64,000 bases of DNA from Mycobacterium sp. (lineage in GTDB: Bacteria; Actinomycetota; Actinomycetes; Mycobacteriales; Mycobacteriaceae): positions 1 to 64,000 of the forward strand of contig VEQY01000011.1 in assembly GCA_018882965.1 (NCBI GenBank), in the 5' to 3' direction. The position numbers and the translations under genes are program-made. Below, piece by piece: positions 10,870 through 18,864 of the stretch. Position 1 is the first letter of the stretch. Every line of letters begins with the position of its first letter. The notes under the pieces were generated by a model. It did not search any database. It was given only the letters and a program-made list of their open reading frames with translations, and was not told where the DNA came from.

Positions 10870-11765
10870 GCCCGCCCGCCCACGTCACGATCCGCGAGGT
10901 CGCGATGCGCGACGGCTTGCAGATCGAATCCCCCGTCCCGCTGGCGGCCAAACTGCGCCTGCTCGACGCGATCGCGCGCACCGGCGTCCGCGAGGTCGAG
11001 GCCACCGCCTTCGTCTCGCCGTCGAAGGTGCCCGCCCTGGCTGATGCCGCAGAACTGGCCGCGGCCCTGGGCGACTATCCCGACATCGAGTTCTCCGCGC
11101 TGGTCGCCAGCGCGGGAGGGGCCAAGCGAGCGGTCGCGGCCGGCCTGCGCTCGCTGGAGTACGTCGTCTCCGCCGCTGACGGGCACAGCCGCGCCAACGT
11201 CGGGCGCTCCAGCGCCGAGGCGTGCGCGCAGATCGCCGACGTCGCCGCGATCGCCCACGACGCGGGGGCGAGCGTCGAGGTCATCATCGCCACCGCGTGG
11301 GACTGCCCGTTCGACGGGCCCACCCCGACCGACCGGGTGCTCGACGTCGTCGAGGCCGCCTGCACGCACGGCGCCGACCGGGTCGCGCTGGCCGACACCA
11401 TCGGCACCGCCACCCCGGGCCGTGTGAGCGCACTGGTCGACGTGGTGCGACCGCGCATCGGCGACCGGCCGCTGGGCGCGCACTTCCACAACACCCGCGG
11501 CGCGGGGCTGGCCAGCGCCTGGGCCGCGGTGACCGCGGGTGTGACCCGGCTGGACTCCTCGGTCGGCGGACTGGGCGGCTGCCCGTTCGCGCCGGGCGCC
11601 AGCGGCAACATCGCCACCGAGGATCTGGTGTACCTGCTGCGCGACAGCGGAGTCGCCGTCGACGTCGACCTCGCGGCGGCCATTGAGGCGGCGAACGTCG
11701 CTCGGTCGGTGGTCGGCCACGACCTGCCCGGCGCGCTGCTGCGCGCCGGCGACCGGCGCGGATGA
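10866..11765 (+). CDS. HMG-CoA lyase-like enzyme (DRE-TIM metallolyase)
   Basis: 299 residues from the GTG that overlaps the preceding stop (GTGA). The longer open frame upstream is the shadow of the CoA-transferase. The family cleaves 3-hydroxy-3-methylglutaryl-CoA into acetyl-CoA and acetoacetate. Typical features: REVAMRDGLQIE (metal-binding Asp and substrate Arg), the TIM-barrel strand motif GAHFHNTRG with metal His residues, and GLGGCPFAPGASGN. The last is the signature of HMG-CoA lyases, with the flexible active-site Cys at residue 239. Substrate could be HMG-CoA or a related tertiary 3-hydroxyacyl-CoA produced in this pathway. Retro-aldol chemistry is well supported by the motifs; pathway placement is inferred. 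Confidence 0.87.
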   Translation: MSPPAHVTIREVAMRDGLQIESPVPLAAKLRLLDAIARTGVREVEATAFVSPSKVPALADAAELAAALGDYPDIEFSALVASAGGAKRAVAAGLRSLEYVVSAADGHSRANVGRSSAEACAQIADVAAIAHDAGASVEVIIATAWDCPFDGPTPTDRVLDVVEAACTHGADRVALADTIGTATPGRVSALVDVVRPRIGDRPLGAHFHNTRGAGLASAWAAVTAGVTRLDSSVGGLGGCPFAPGASGNIATEDLVYLLRDSGVAVDVDLAAAIEAANVARSVVGHDLPGALLRAGDRRG

Positions 11766-11775
11766 GGAAGCGCCG

Positions 11776-12396
11776 ATGACCCCCGTCAAGACACTGAGCA
11801 CCAAGGGCCGCCAGACCCAGCTGGCCATCGAGGACGCCGCCCGCAAGCTGTTCGCCGAACGCGGCTTCCACGGCACCACCCTGGCCGACATCACCTCCGC
11901 GGCCGGCAAGTCCCCCGCGGTGTTCTACCGCTATTTCACCGACAAGGAGGACCTGCTGGCCTCGCTGGCGCAGTCCTTCCTCGAGGACGTCACACCGCAG
12001 CGCGTGCACCTGCCCGAGTCACCCTCGGACACCCGGTTCTTCGTCTCGGCCGTCAGCTCCTACTGGAACGCCTTCAAGCAGCACATCGGCATCATGCTCG
12101 CCGTTGACCAGCTCGCGGCCACCGAGGCGCGCTTCGCCGCCGTGCAGAACGAGTTCCGGCGCTTCGGCATGGACGTCGTCTCCGCATCGGTGCTGCGCGC
12201 GCAGCAGCAGGGGTACGCCGCCGGGCTCGACGCGGAGCACACCGCACTGGCGATCGCCCTGCTCTTCGAGCGATTCACCACGGTGTGCCTGCGCCCCGAC
12301 GCCGCGGCCCTGGGGTCGCCGGTGTCCGACGCGGAAGCGGTCAGCACGCTGTCCGCCATCTGGATGAGAACGCTCTACGGTCCACCGAGGGAGTGA
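11776..12396 (+). CDS. TetR-family transcriptional regulator
   Basis: 206 residues from the ATG at 11776, preceded by GAGGAAG as ribosome-binding site; the start at 11683 in the same frame lies inside the lyase gene. The N-terminal helix-turn-helix (about residues 15-62) includes ARKLFAERGFHGTTLADI and FYRYFTDKEDLLASL, classical TetR. The C-terminal ligand domain is not specific enough to name an effector. It lies in the middle of the catabolic operon, 10 bp after the lyase gene and 2 bp before the dehydrogenase gene, so it is probably an autoregulated local repressor sensing a pathway acyl-CoA. The inverted repeat at 7312-7335 is a candidate binding site. Confidence 0.88.
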   Translation: MTPVKTLSTKGRQTQLAIEDAARKLFAERGFHGTTLADITSAAGKSPAVFYRYFTDKEDLLASLAQSFLEDVTPQRVHLPESPSDTRFFVSAVSSYWNAFKQHIGIMLAVDQLAATEARFAAVQNEFRRFGMDVVSASVLRAQQQGYAAGLDAEHTALAIALLFERFTTVCLRPDAAALGSPVSDAEAVSTLSAIWMRTLYGPPRE

Positions 12397-12398
12397 AC

Positions 12399-13649
12399 AT
12401 GGATTTCAACCTGCCCGAGCATCTTCCGGCGCTGCTCGCCGAGATCGACGCCTTCATCGAGGCGGAAATCAAACCGTTGGAGAACGAACACCTGCAGTAC
12501 TTCGACCGCCGTCGCGAGTTCGCGCGCACCGACCTCGACAACGGCGGTGTCCCGCGCCGCGAATGGGAGGACCTGCTCGACGAGATGCGCCGGCGCGCCG
12601 ACGCCGCCGGCTGGCTGCGCTACGGGCTGCCGTCGAAGTTCGGCGGTCGCGACGGATCCAACCTGGACATGGCCGTCATCCGCGAGCACCTCGCGCACCG
12701 CGGGCTCGGACTGCACAACGATCTGCAGGACGAGTCCTCGATCATCGGCAACTTCCCGCAGGTGATCATGATGGACCGGTTCGGGACCGAGGCACAGCAG
12801 AGCGAGTGGATCGACGCCATGCTCACCGGGAAACGGTCGATGGCCTTCGGCCTCACCGAGCCCGCGCACGGCAGTGACGCCACCTGGCTGGAGACCACCG
12901 CCCGGCGCGACGGCGGCGGACCCGACGCCGGCTGGGTCATCAACGGCTCCAAGCGGTGGAACACCGGTGTGCATCGCGCGACCCACGACCTGATCTTCGC
13001 GCGCACCTCCGGCGAGCCCGGCCAGGCGCTGGGCATCACCGCGTTCCTGGTGCCCTGCGACAGCCCCGGCTTCGAGGTGCCGTTCTACTGGTGGACCTTC
13101 AACATGCCCAGCGATCACGGCGAGGTCGTGCTGCGCGACGTCCGGGTTCCCGCCGACGCGGTGCTCGGCGAGGTCGATCGGGGCCTCGAGGTGGCCCAGA
13201 CCTTCCTGCACGAGAACCGGATACGGCAGGCGGCCAGCAGCCTGGGCGCCGCGCAGTACTGCATCGACCGCGCCGTGGATTACGCGTCACAGCGGGTCAC
13301 CTTCGGCAAGCCGCTGTCGGTGAACCAGGCCGTGCAGTGGCCGCTGGTGGAGTTGCAGACCGAGGCGCAGATGGTGCGCCTGCTGGTGTACTACGCCGCC
13401 TGGCATCTCGACCGTGACCATCACATGCAGGTGTCCGACAAGGTGTCGATGGCCAATTACCGTGCCAACAGGTTGGTCTGCGAGGCGGCCGACCGGGCCA
13501 TGCAAATCCACGGCGGCATCGGGTACAGCCGCCACGAACCGTTCGAGCACATCTACCGCCACCACCGCCGCTATCGGATCACCGAGGGAGCCGAGGAGAT
13601 TCAGATGCGCCGGGTCGCGCAGCGGATGTTCAGGTTCGGCCGGGGGTGA
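12399..13649 (+). CDS. Acyl-CoA dehydrogenase, ACAD10/11 / LvaC-like
   Basis: 416 residues, ATG 2 bp after the TetR stop. ACAD landmarks: GLPSKFGGRDGSNLDMAVI, AFGLTEPAHGSDATW, VINGSKRWNTG, QRVTFGKPLSVNQAVQWPL, MQIHGGIGYSRHEPFEH, and RITEGAEEIQMRR carrying the usual C-terminal Glu. The stretch FYWWTFNMPSDHGEV is characteristic of the ACAD10/ACAD11 branch. In that branch the dehydrogenase fold works with an APH-type kinase: the 4-hydroxyacyl-CoA is phosphorylated and then converted, by phosphate loss, to a form suited to beta-oxidation. In Pseudomonas putida the equivalent set is LvaC with LvaA/LvaB. The next two genes encode exactly such a kinase and small partner, coupled by stop/start overlaps. 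The role is inferred from this trio. Confidence 0.85.
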   Translation: MDFNLPEHLPALLAEIDAFIEAEIKPLENEHLQYFDRRREFARTDLDNGGVPRREWEDLLDEMRRRADAAGWLRYGLPSKFGGRDGSNLDMAVIREHLAHRGLGLHNDLQDESSIIGNFPQVIMMDRFGTEAQQSEWIDAMLTGKRSMAFGLTEPAHGSDATWLETTARRDGGGPDAGWVINGSKRWNTGVHRATHDLIFARTSGEPGQALGITAFLVPCDSPGFEVPFYWWTFNMPSDHGEVVLRDVRVPADAVLGEVDRGLEVAQTFLHENRIRQAASSLGAAQYCIDRAVDYASQRVTFGKPLSVNQAVQWPLVELQTEAQMVRLLVYYAAWHLDRDHHMQVSDKVSMANYRANRLVCEAADRAMQIHGGIGYSRHEPFEHIYRHHRRYRITEGAEEIQMRRVAQRMFRFGRG

Positions 13650-14614
13650 ACGACGAGCTGGCCGCGCGGCTCCCCGAGGTGCTTCAGCCGCTGCTGGGCG
13701 AGACCTCGGTCGCCAACCTGCGGCTGCTGACCGGCGGTGCCAGCCGGACGACGTGGGCCTTCGACGCGGTCAGCGCAGCGGGCGAGCACCGGGCGCTGAT
13801 CCTGCGCAGCGCACCGCCGGACGGCAACTACGCCAGCATGGAACTCGAGGCGGCCGCCCAGGCGGCGGCGGCACAGGCCGGCGCGCCGGTGCCGCACATT
13901 CTGGTCGCCTCGGATTCCAGCGCGGCGCTTGGTGACCCGTTCCTGATCTGCGACGAGGTCGCCGGCGAGACCATCGTGCGCCGCATCCAGCGCACCCTCG
14001 ACACCGACGGCCGCCGCGCCCTGCTCACCCAGTGCGCGCAGGCGCTGGCGGCGATCCACCGGTCCGACACCGACGCACCCGGCCTGGTCGTGAAGGACCA
14101 ACTCGCCGAATGGCGGCAGCGCCTCGACGACATCGCCGACACCACGGCCACCTTCGAGTGGGCCTTCCGCTGGCTTGCCGCGCGCCGGCCGCCGGCCACG
14201 CCGCCACGGCTGGTGCACGGCGATTTCCGGATGGGCAACCTGATCGTTGACGGCGGCACCCTGGCCGCCGTGCTCGACTGGGAAGCGGTGCACCTCGGCG
14301 AGGTCTACGAGGACCTCGCCTGGTTCTGCCTGCGGGCGTGGCGGTTCGGAGCGCCCGCGCACGCCGCGGCCGGCGGGCTGGGCGGCATCGAGGACTTCGT
14401 CTCGGCCTACGAGCAGGCCGGCGGGGTGGCCGTGGACCGCGCGGCGTTGCACTGGTGGCTGGTGCTGGGCACGCTGCGCTGGGGGATCATCTGCCGCTAT
14501 CAGGCCGAGCGCCACCTGTCCGGCCAGCACCGGTCGGTGGAACTGGCCACCATCGGCCGGCGGGTCTGCGAGACGGAATGGGACATCCTGGAGTTGCTGG
14601 AGCAGGCGCGGTGA
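13646..14614 (+). CDS. APH-fold kinase, ACAD10/11-type (LvaA-like)
   Basis: 322 residues, GTG start overlapping the dehydrogenase stop. Kinase features are complete: a Gly-rich LTGGASRTTWAF near residue 25, AMP-binding LRSAPP, catalytic HGDFRMGN with His191, Asp193 and Asn198, and VLDWEAVHLGEVYEDLAW with metal-binding Asp211. Despite the aminoglycoside-phosphotransferase fold, the coupling to an ACAD11-like dehydrogenase and a DUF6285 gene argues for a metabolic kinase acting on a 4-hydroxyacyl-CoA rather than drug resistance. Fold and catalytic competence are seen; the substrate is inferred from the known LvaA and ACAD10/11 systems. Confidence 0.85.
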   Translation: MNDELAARLPEVLQPLLGETSVANLRLLTGGASRTTWAFDAVSAAGEHRALILRSAPPDGNYASMELEAAAQAAAAQAGAPVPHILVASDSSAALGDPFLICDEVAGETIVRRIQRTLDTDGRRALLTQCAQALAAIHRSDTDAPGLVVKDQLAEWRQRLDDIADTTATFEWAFRWLAARRPPATPPRLVHGDFRMGNLIVDGGTLAAVLDWEAVHLGEVYEDLAWFCLRAWRFGAPAHAAAGGLGGIEDFVSAYEQAGGVAVDRAALHWWLVLGTLRWGIICRYQAERHLSGQHRSVELATIGRRVCETEWDILELLEQAR

Positions 14615-14952
14615 ACGGCGCCCACGGACGGCCCACCGCCGCCGAACTGCTCGCCGCCGTCGCCGAGTTCCTCGAGGGCGAGGTGCGCGACGCCGCTCCC
14701 GCTTCAGTCGGGTTCCACGCCCTCGTCGCCGCCAACGCGCTGCGCATCGTGCAGCGCGAGATCCTCGACCAGGACGCGTCCGAGGCGCAGGCGGCGCTGG
14801 CACGCCTGGGGTTCGCCGACGAGAATGCGCTGGCCGAGGCGATCCGCGCCGGCGCACTCGACGGCCGCGATACCGAGGTCTCAGCCTGCCTGCGGGCCGT
14901 GGTGGGACACCGGGTGGCGATCGCCCACCCGGGCTACCGTGAGGCGCCCTGA
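14611..14952 (+). CDS. DUF6285 small protein, probable kinase partner (LvaB-like)
   Basis: 113 residues, GTG start overlapping the kinase stop as GTGA. The protein is short, helical and without membrane segments: PTAAELLAAVAEFLEGEV, then FHALVAANALRIVQREIL. I recognise it as the DUF6285 type that regularly follows APH-type kinases in catabolic operons. In the P. putida levulinate pathway a protein of similar size (LvaB) must be co-produced with the kinase LvaA for activity. The order dehydrogenase-kinase-small protein here supports the same role. No catalytic residues can be named. It is the last gene of the operon; a separate gene follows after 24 bp. Confidence 0.75.
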   Translation: MNGAHGRPTAAELLAAVAEFLEGEVRDAAPASVGFHALVAANALRIVQREILDQDASEAQAALARLGFADENALAEAIRAGALDGRDTEVSACLRAVVGHRVAIAHPGYREAP

Positions 14953-14976
14953 CACCGATCGGTCACAATCACTTCT

Positions 14977-15498
14977 GTGACTGTGCAGAGCGTGCTCGAC
15001 GATCCCGCTGCGATCGGGACCTGGACCCTGGTGCCCGACCGGTCGTCGGTGAGTTTCACCAACAAGACGCTGTGGGGTCTGGTTCCGGTCAACGGCCACT
15101 TCACCGACATCAGCGGGCAGGGCCGCCTACAGCCGGGCGGCGCCGTCTCCGGCCGACTCACCATCGGAGCGGCCTCGCTGCGAACCGGGATCGGCAAACG
15201 CGACGAGCACCTGCGCTCCGCGGACTTCTTCGACACCGCCGCCTTCCCGGAGATCACCGTCGAGGTCACCGGCGTCAGGCCGGACGGCGAGCTCGACGCG
15301 ACCCTCAGCGTCCGGGGCACGACGCTGGCGGTCCCGCTCAGCGCCACCATCGTCAGGGTGGATCAGGACAGCGTGCGGGTGACCGCCCGGGCTCACGTCG
15401 ACCGCACCCGATGGGGCGTCAGCGGCAACATGTTCGGCATGATGCCCACGACCACCACCCTGACGGCCGACGCCGTGTTCAGAAAATCGGCAAGCTAG
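14977..15498 (+). CDS. YceI-family lipocalin-like protein
   Basis: 173 residues from GTG 14977; a second GTG six bases on is possible. The YceI fold is clear: GTWTLVPDRSSVSFTNKTLW at the start, VNGHFTDISG, LRTGIGKRDEHLRSADFFD and FPEITVEV. These form a beta-barrel that binds isoprenoids such as polyprenyl quinones in characterised members. No signal peptide, so cytoplasmic. It sits between the catabolic operon and the receiver-like gene before nuo, where an isoprenoid (menaquinone)-binding role would make sense but is not demonstrated. Confidence 0.85.
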   Translation: MTVQSVLDDPAAIGTWTLVPDRSSVSFTNKTLWGLVPVNGHFTDISGQGRLQPGGAVSGRLTIGAASLRTGIGKRDEHLRSADFFDTAAFPEITVEVTGVRPDGELDATLSVRGTTLAVPLSATIVRVDQDSVRVTARAHVDRTRWGVSGNMFGMMPTTTTLTADAVFRKSAS

Positions 15499-15508
15499 CA
15501 TTCGCAGC

Positions 15509-15916
15509 GTGTCCAGCCGAGGTCCCGAGGCGCCGCTGCATCTCCTGGTGTACAGCAGCAACGCCCGCACCCGCGAGCAGGTGCGCCTGGCCCTGGGGCG
15601 GCGGATCCATCCCGAACTGCCGGAGCTGACCTACACCGAGGTCGCGACCGGGGCCATGGTCATCACGCTGATGGACGCCGGCGGCTTCGATCTGGTGATC
15701 CTCGACGGCGAGGCGTCCCCGGTCGGCGGGATGGGCATCGCCAAACAACTCAAGGACGAACTCAGCGACTGCCCGCCGATTCTCGTGCTGACCGGCCGGG
15801 CCGACGACGCGTGGCTGGCCAATTGGTCGAGGGCCGAGGCGGCCGTGCCGCACCCGATCGACCCCATCCGCCTCGGTGATGCGGTGGTGGGCCTGCTGCG
15901 TTCGCCGGTGCAATAG
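15509..15916 (+). CDS. Degenerate receiver-domain protein, Rv3143-like
   Basis: A single receiver domain of 135 residues without an output domain, GTG start. The Asp66 phospho-acceptor position (VILDGEASPVGGMG) and Thr95 (LVLTG) are kept. The acidic pair that binds Mg2+ after strand 1 is replaced by Ser-Ser-Asn (LLVYSSNA, residues 16-18), and the conserved Lys before the Pro is His115 (VPHPIDP). Phosphotransfer by the usual route is therefore doubtful. The orthologue Rv3143 also lies upstream of nuoA in M. tuberculosis and, as I recall, has been reported to interact with Nuo subunits and modulate complex I. It lies 61 bp ahead of nuoA in the same direction. Likely role: protein-protein regulator of NADH dehydrogenase. 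Confidence 0.88.
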   Translation: MSSRGPEAPLHLLVYSSNARTREQVRLALGRRIHPELPELTYTEVATGAMVITLMDAGGFDLVILDGEASPVGGMGIAKQLKDELSDCPPILVLTGRADDAWLANWSRAEAAVPHPIDPIRLGDAVVGLLRSPVQ

Positions 15917-15924
15917 CCCCCCGC

Positions 15925-15930
15925 TAGGCT
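15925..15930 (+). promoter_or_regulatory. Possible -10 element of the nuo operon
   Basis: TAGGCT fits the mycobacterial TANNNT -10 pattern in the 61-bp gap before nuoA. AGGAAGG (15961-15967) is a strong ribosome-binding site ending 10 bases before the nuoA GTG. No convincing -35 is visible, so transcription may also read through from the receiver-like gene. Confidence 0.3.
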
Positions 15931-15977
15931 GATTCCGATCCCCCACCGGCCGCCTGAGCGAGGAAGGGTGAAGCGGC

Positions 15978-16337
15978 GTGAACCTCTATACACCGATCCT
16001 GGTGCTCGGCGTCATCGCTGCTGCTTTCGCGGTGGTGTCGGTGGTGGTTGCCGTTGTGGTCGGGCCGCGCCGCTTCAACCGCGCCAAACTCGCCGCCTAC
16101 GAGTGCGGGATCGAACCGATGACCGGAGAGCCGATCGGCCAGCGCTTCCCGATCAAGTACTACCTCACGGCGATGCTGTTCATCGTGTTCGACATCGAAA
16201 TCGTTTTCCTGTATCCGTGGGCTGTGTCGTTCGACCAACTGGGGCTGTTCGCGCTGGTTGAGATGGCCATTTTCATGGCGACGGTGTTCGTCGCCTACGC
16301 CTACGTATGGCGCCGGGGAGGTCTTGAATGGGATTAG
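15978..16337 (+). CDS. nuoA: NADH-quinone oxidoreductase subunit NuoA
   Basis: Small membrane subunit of complex I (119 residues) with three transmembrane helices (about 7-29, 63-85, 90-110). The loop between helices 1 and 2 carries the conserved [14 protein letters not shown] with the cysteine that helps gate quinone binding. [19 protein letters not shown] is the family signature of helix 2. GTG start behind a strong AGGAAGG. First gene of a 14-gene operon, overlapping nuoB by 10 bp. Confidence 0.96.
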   Translation: MNLYTPILVLGVIAAAFAVVSVVVAVVVGPRRFNRAKLAAYECGIEPMTGEPIGQRFPIKYYLTAMLFIVFDIEIVFLYPWAVSFDQLGLFALVEMAIFMATVFVAYAYVWRRGGLEWD

Positions 16338-16882
16338 AGGAATCACTGCCGGGCGGCATCCTGCTGTCCACCGTGGAGAAGGTCGCGGGCTACTTCCGCA
16401 AGGGCTCGCTGTGGCCGGCCACCTTCGGATTGGCCTGCTGCGCAATCGAGATGATGGCCACCGCATCGCCGCGTTTCGACATCGCCCGCTTCGGCATGGA
16501 ACGGTTCTCCGCCACTCCGCGCCAGGCCGACCTGATGATCGTGGCCGGTCGGGTCAGCCAGAAGATGGCCCCGGTGCTGCGCCAGGTCTACGACCAGATG
16601 GCTGAACCCAAGTGGGTGCTCGCGATGGGTGTTTGCGCCTCCAGTGGCGGAATGTTCAACAACTACGCGGTGGTGCAGGGCGTCGACCACGTGGTGCCCG
16701 TCGACATCTACCTGCCCGGCTGTCCGCCACGCCCGGAGATGCTGCTCAACGCGATCCTGGCCCTGCACGCCAAGATCGCCGAGATGCCACTGGGAGTGCA
16801 TCGCGCCGAGGCGGTCGCCGCGGCCGAACAGGCCGCCCTGGCCAGTCAGCCCACCCTCGAACTCAAGGGCCTGCTGCGGTGA
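16328..16882 (+). CDS. nuoB: NADH-quinone oxidoreductase subunit NuoB
   Basis: Peripheral-arm subunit (184 residues) that holds the terminal [4Fe-4S] cluster N2, which hands electrons to menaquinone. The ligands are all visible: the adjacent pair Cys37-Cys38 ([11 protein letters not shown]), Cys103 ([10 protein letters not shown]) and Cys132 (LPGCPPRPE). Gly/Arg contacts near the quinone ([16 protein letters not shown]) are typical. The start overlaps nuoA by 10 bp, and its TGA overlaps the nuoC GTG. Confidence 0.97.
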   Translation: MGLEESLPGGILLSTVEKVAGYFRKGSLWPATFGLACCAIEMMATASPRFDIARFGMERFSATPRQADLMIVAGRVSQKMAPVLRQVYDQMAEPKWVLAMGVCASSGGMFNNYAVVQGVDHVVPVDIYLPGCPPRPEMLLNAILALHAKIAEMPLGVHRAEAVAAAEQAALASQPTLELKGLLR

Positions 16883-17550
16883 GCGAGGACAAGGACGGCG
16901 AGGTGATCACCACCCGCCGTGGCATGTTCGGTATCGACGGCAGCGGGGATACCTCCGGTTACGGACGGCTGGTCAGTAAGGTCACGCTGCCGGGCAGCAC
17001 TCCCCGCCCCTACGGCGGCTACTTCGACGAAGTCGTCGACCGGCTGGCGGAGGTTCTCGGCACGGCGACCTTCGATGCGGCCATCGAGCGCATCGTCGTC
17101 TTCCGCGAACAGCTGACCCTCGACGTGCGCCGCGAGCATCTGCTCGCCGTCGCCGCCGCGCTGCGTGACGACGAGCGACTGCGCTTCGAATTGTGTTGTG
17201 GCGTATCGGGTGTGCACTATCCCGACGACACCGGCCGGGAGCTGCGCGCCTACTACCCGCTGATGTCGATCACCCACAACCGGCGAGTGCAACTCGAGGT
17301 CTCCTGCCCCGACGAGGACCCGCGTATCCCGTCGCTGTTCGGGGTGTACCCGACGTGCGACTGGCACGAGCGCGAGACCTACGACTTCTTCGGCATCGTC
17401 TTCGAAGGCCATCCCGGGCTGACCCGCATCGAGATGCCCGACGACTGGGTCGGCCACCCGCAGCGCAAGGACTATCCGCTCGGCGGCGTTCCGGTGGAGT
17501 ACCACGGCGCTCAGATCCCCCCGCCCGACGAGCGGAGGTCCTACCACTGA
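16879..17550 (+). CDS. nuoC: NADH-quinone oxidoreductase subunit NuoC
   Basis: Hydrophilic connecting subunit (223 residues), 30 kDa type. The conserved C-terminal core includes the [20 protein letters not shown] signature and [18 protein letters not shown]. The N-terminal 30 or so residues ([19 protein letters not shown]) are an actinobacterial extension. The GTG at 16879 overlaps the nuoB stop; the longer upstream frame is the shadow of nuoB. NuoC and NuoD are separate, not fused as in E. coli. Confidence 0.96.
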   Translation: MSEDKDGEVITTRRGMFGIDGSGDTSGYGRLVSKVTLPGSTPRPYGGYFDEVVDRLAEVLGTATFDAAIERIVVFREQLTLDVRREHLLAVAAALRDDERLRFELCCGVSGVHYPDDTGRELRAYYPLMSITHNRRVQLEVSCPDEDPRIPSLFGVYPTCDWHERETYDFFGIVFEGHPGLTRIEMPDDWVGHPQRKDYPLGGVPVEYHGAQIPPPDERRSYH

Positions 17551-18857
17551 TGAGTATCAATTCGGAGCCGGAGACCACGGTCATCCTCGGCGGCCAGGAC
17601 TGGGAGCAGGTCCTCGCCGCGGCCCGGGCGGGCGAAGCCGGCGAGCGGATCGTGGTGAACATGGGCCCCCAGCATCCGTCCACCCACGGCGTGCTGCGGC
17701 TCATCCTGGAGATCGACGGCGAGACGGTCGTCGAAGCCCGTTGCGGCATCGGCTATCTGCACACCGGGATCGAGAAGAACCTCGAGTACCGCACCTGGAC
17801 CCAGGGCGTGACGTTCGTCACCCGCATGGACTATCTGTCGCCGTTCTTCAACGAGACCGCCTACTGCCTCGGGGTGGAACGGCTGCTGGGTATCACCGAC
17901 GAGATCCCGGCGCGCGCCTCGGTGATCCGGGTCATGCTCATGGAGCTCAACCGGATCTCCTCGCACCTGGTGGCGCTGGCCACCGGCGGGATGGAACTGG
18001 GCGCGATGACGCCGATGTTCTTCGGCTTCCGGGAGCGCGAACTGATCCTCAGCACGTTCGAGGCGATCACCGGGCTGCGGATGAACAACGCCTACATCCG
18101 GCCGGGCGGGCTGGCGGCCGACCTGCCTGTCGACGGGACGACCCGCATCGCCGAACTGCTCAAGATTCTGCCGGGCAGATTGCGCGAGCTCTCCGATCTG
18201 CTCACCGAGAGCTACATCTGGAAGGCCCGCACCCAGGGGATCGGTTACCTCGACCTGACCGGCTGCATGGCCCTGGGCATCACCGGACCGGTGCTGCGGT
18301 CCACCGGGCTGCCGCACGATCTGCGCAAGTCCCAGCCGTACTGCGGGTACGAGAACTACGACTTCGACGTCGTCACCGACACCGGGGCGGACTGCTACGG
18401 GCGCTACCTCATCCGGGTCGGTGAGATGACCCAGTCGTTGCGCATCGTCGAGCAGTGCCTGCAGCGCCTCGAGCCGGGTCCGGTGATGATCGAGGACAAG
18501 AAGCTGGCCTGGCCGGCCGACCTGCAGATCGGGCCGGACGGGCTGGGCAATTCCCCGGCCCACATCGCCAAGATCATGGGCACCTCGATGGAGGGCCTGA
18601 TCCACCACTTCAAGCTGGTGACCGAGGGCATCCGGGTGCCGGCCGGGCAGGTCTACAGTGCTGTCGAGTCGCCGCGCGGCGAACTGGGCGTGCACATGGT
18701 CTCCGACGGCGGCACCCGGCCCTACCGGGTGCACTACCGCGATCCCAGCTTCACCAACCTGCAGGCGGTGGCGGCGATGTGCGAGGGCGGCATGGTCGCG
18801 GACGTGATCGCCGCGGTGGCAAGTATTGATCCCGTGATGGGCGGTGTGGATAGGTGA
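17550..18857 (+). CDS. nuoD: NADH-quinone oxidoreductase subunit NuoD
   Basis: 49-kDa subunit (435 residues), derived from the large subunit of NiFe hydrogenases but lacking metal ligands. It forms the quinone cavity with NuoB. Seen: [20 protein letters not shown] with the quinone-contacting His in the HPSTHG loop, [28 protein letters not shown], and the C-terminal DPVMGGVDR, which ends exactly where the family ends. The start codon shares one base with the nuoC stop (TGATG). Confidence 0.97.
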   Translation: MSINSEPETTVILGGQDWEQVLAAARAGEAGERIVVNMGPQHPSTHGVLRLILEIDGETVVEARCGIGYLHTGIEKNLEYRTWTQGVTFVTRMDYLSPFFNETAYCLGVERLLGITDEIPARASVIRVMLMELNRISSHLVALATGGMELGAMTPMFFGFRERELILSTFEAITGLRMNNAYIRPGGLAADLPVDGTTRIAELLKILPGRLRELSDLLTESYIWKARTQGIGYLDLTGCMALGITGPVLRSTGLPHDLRKSQPYCGYENYDFDVVTDTGADCYGRYLIRVGEMTQSLRIVEQCLQRLEPGPVMIEDKKLAWPADLQIGPDGLGNSPAHIAKIMGTSMEGLIHHFKLVTEGIRVPAGQVYSAVESPRGELGVHMVSDGGTRPYRVHYRDPSFTNLQAVAAMCEGGMVADVIAAVASIDPVMGGVDR

Positions 18858-18864
18858 GAGCCCG

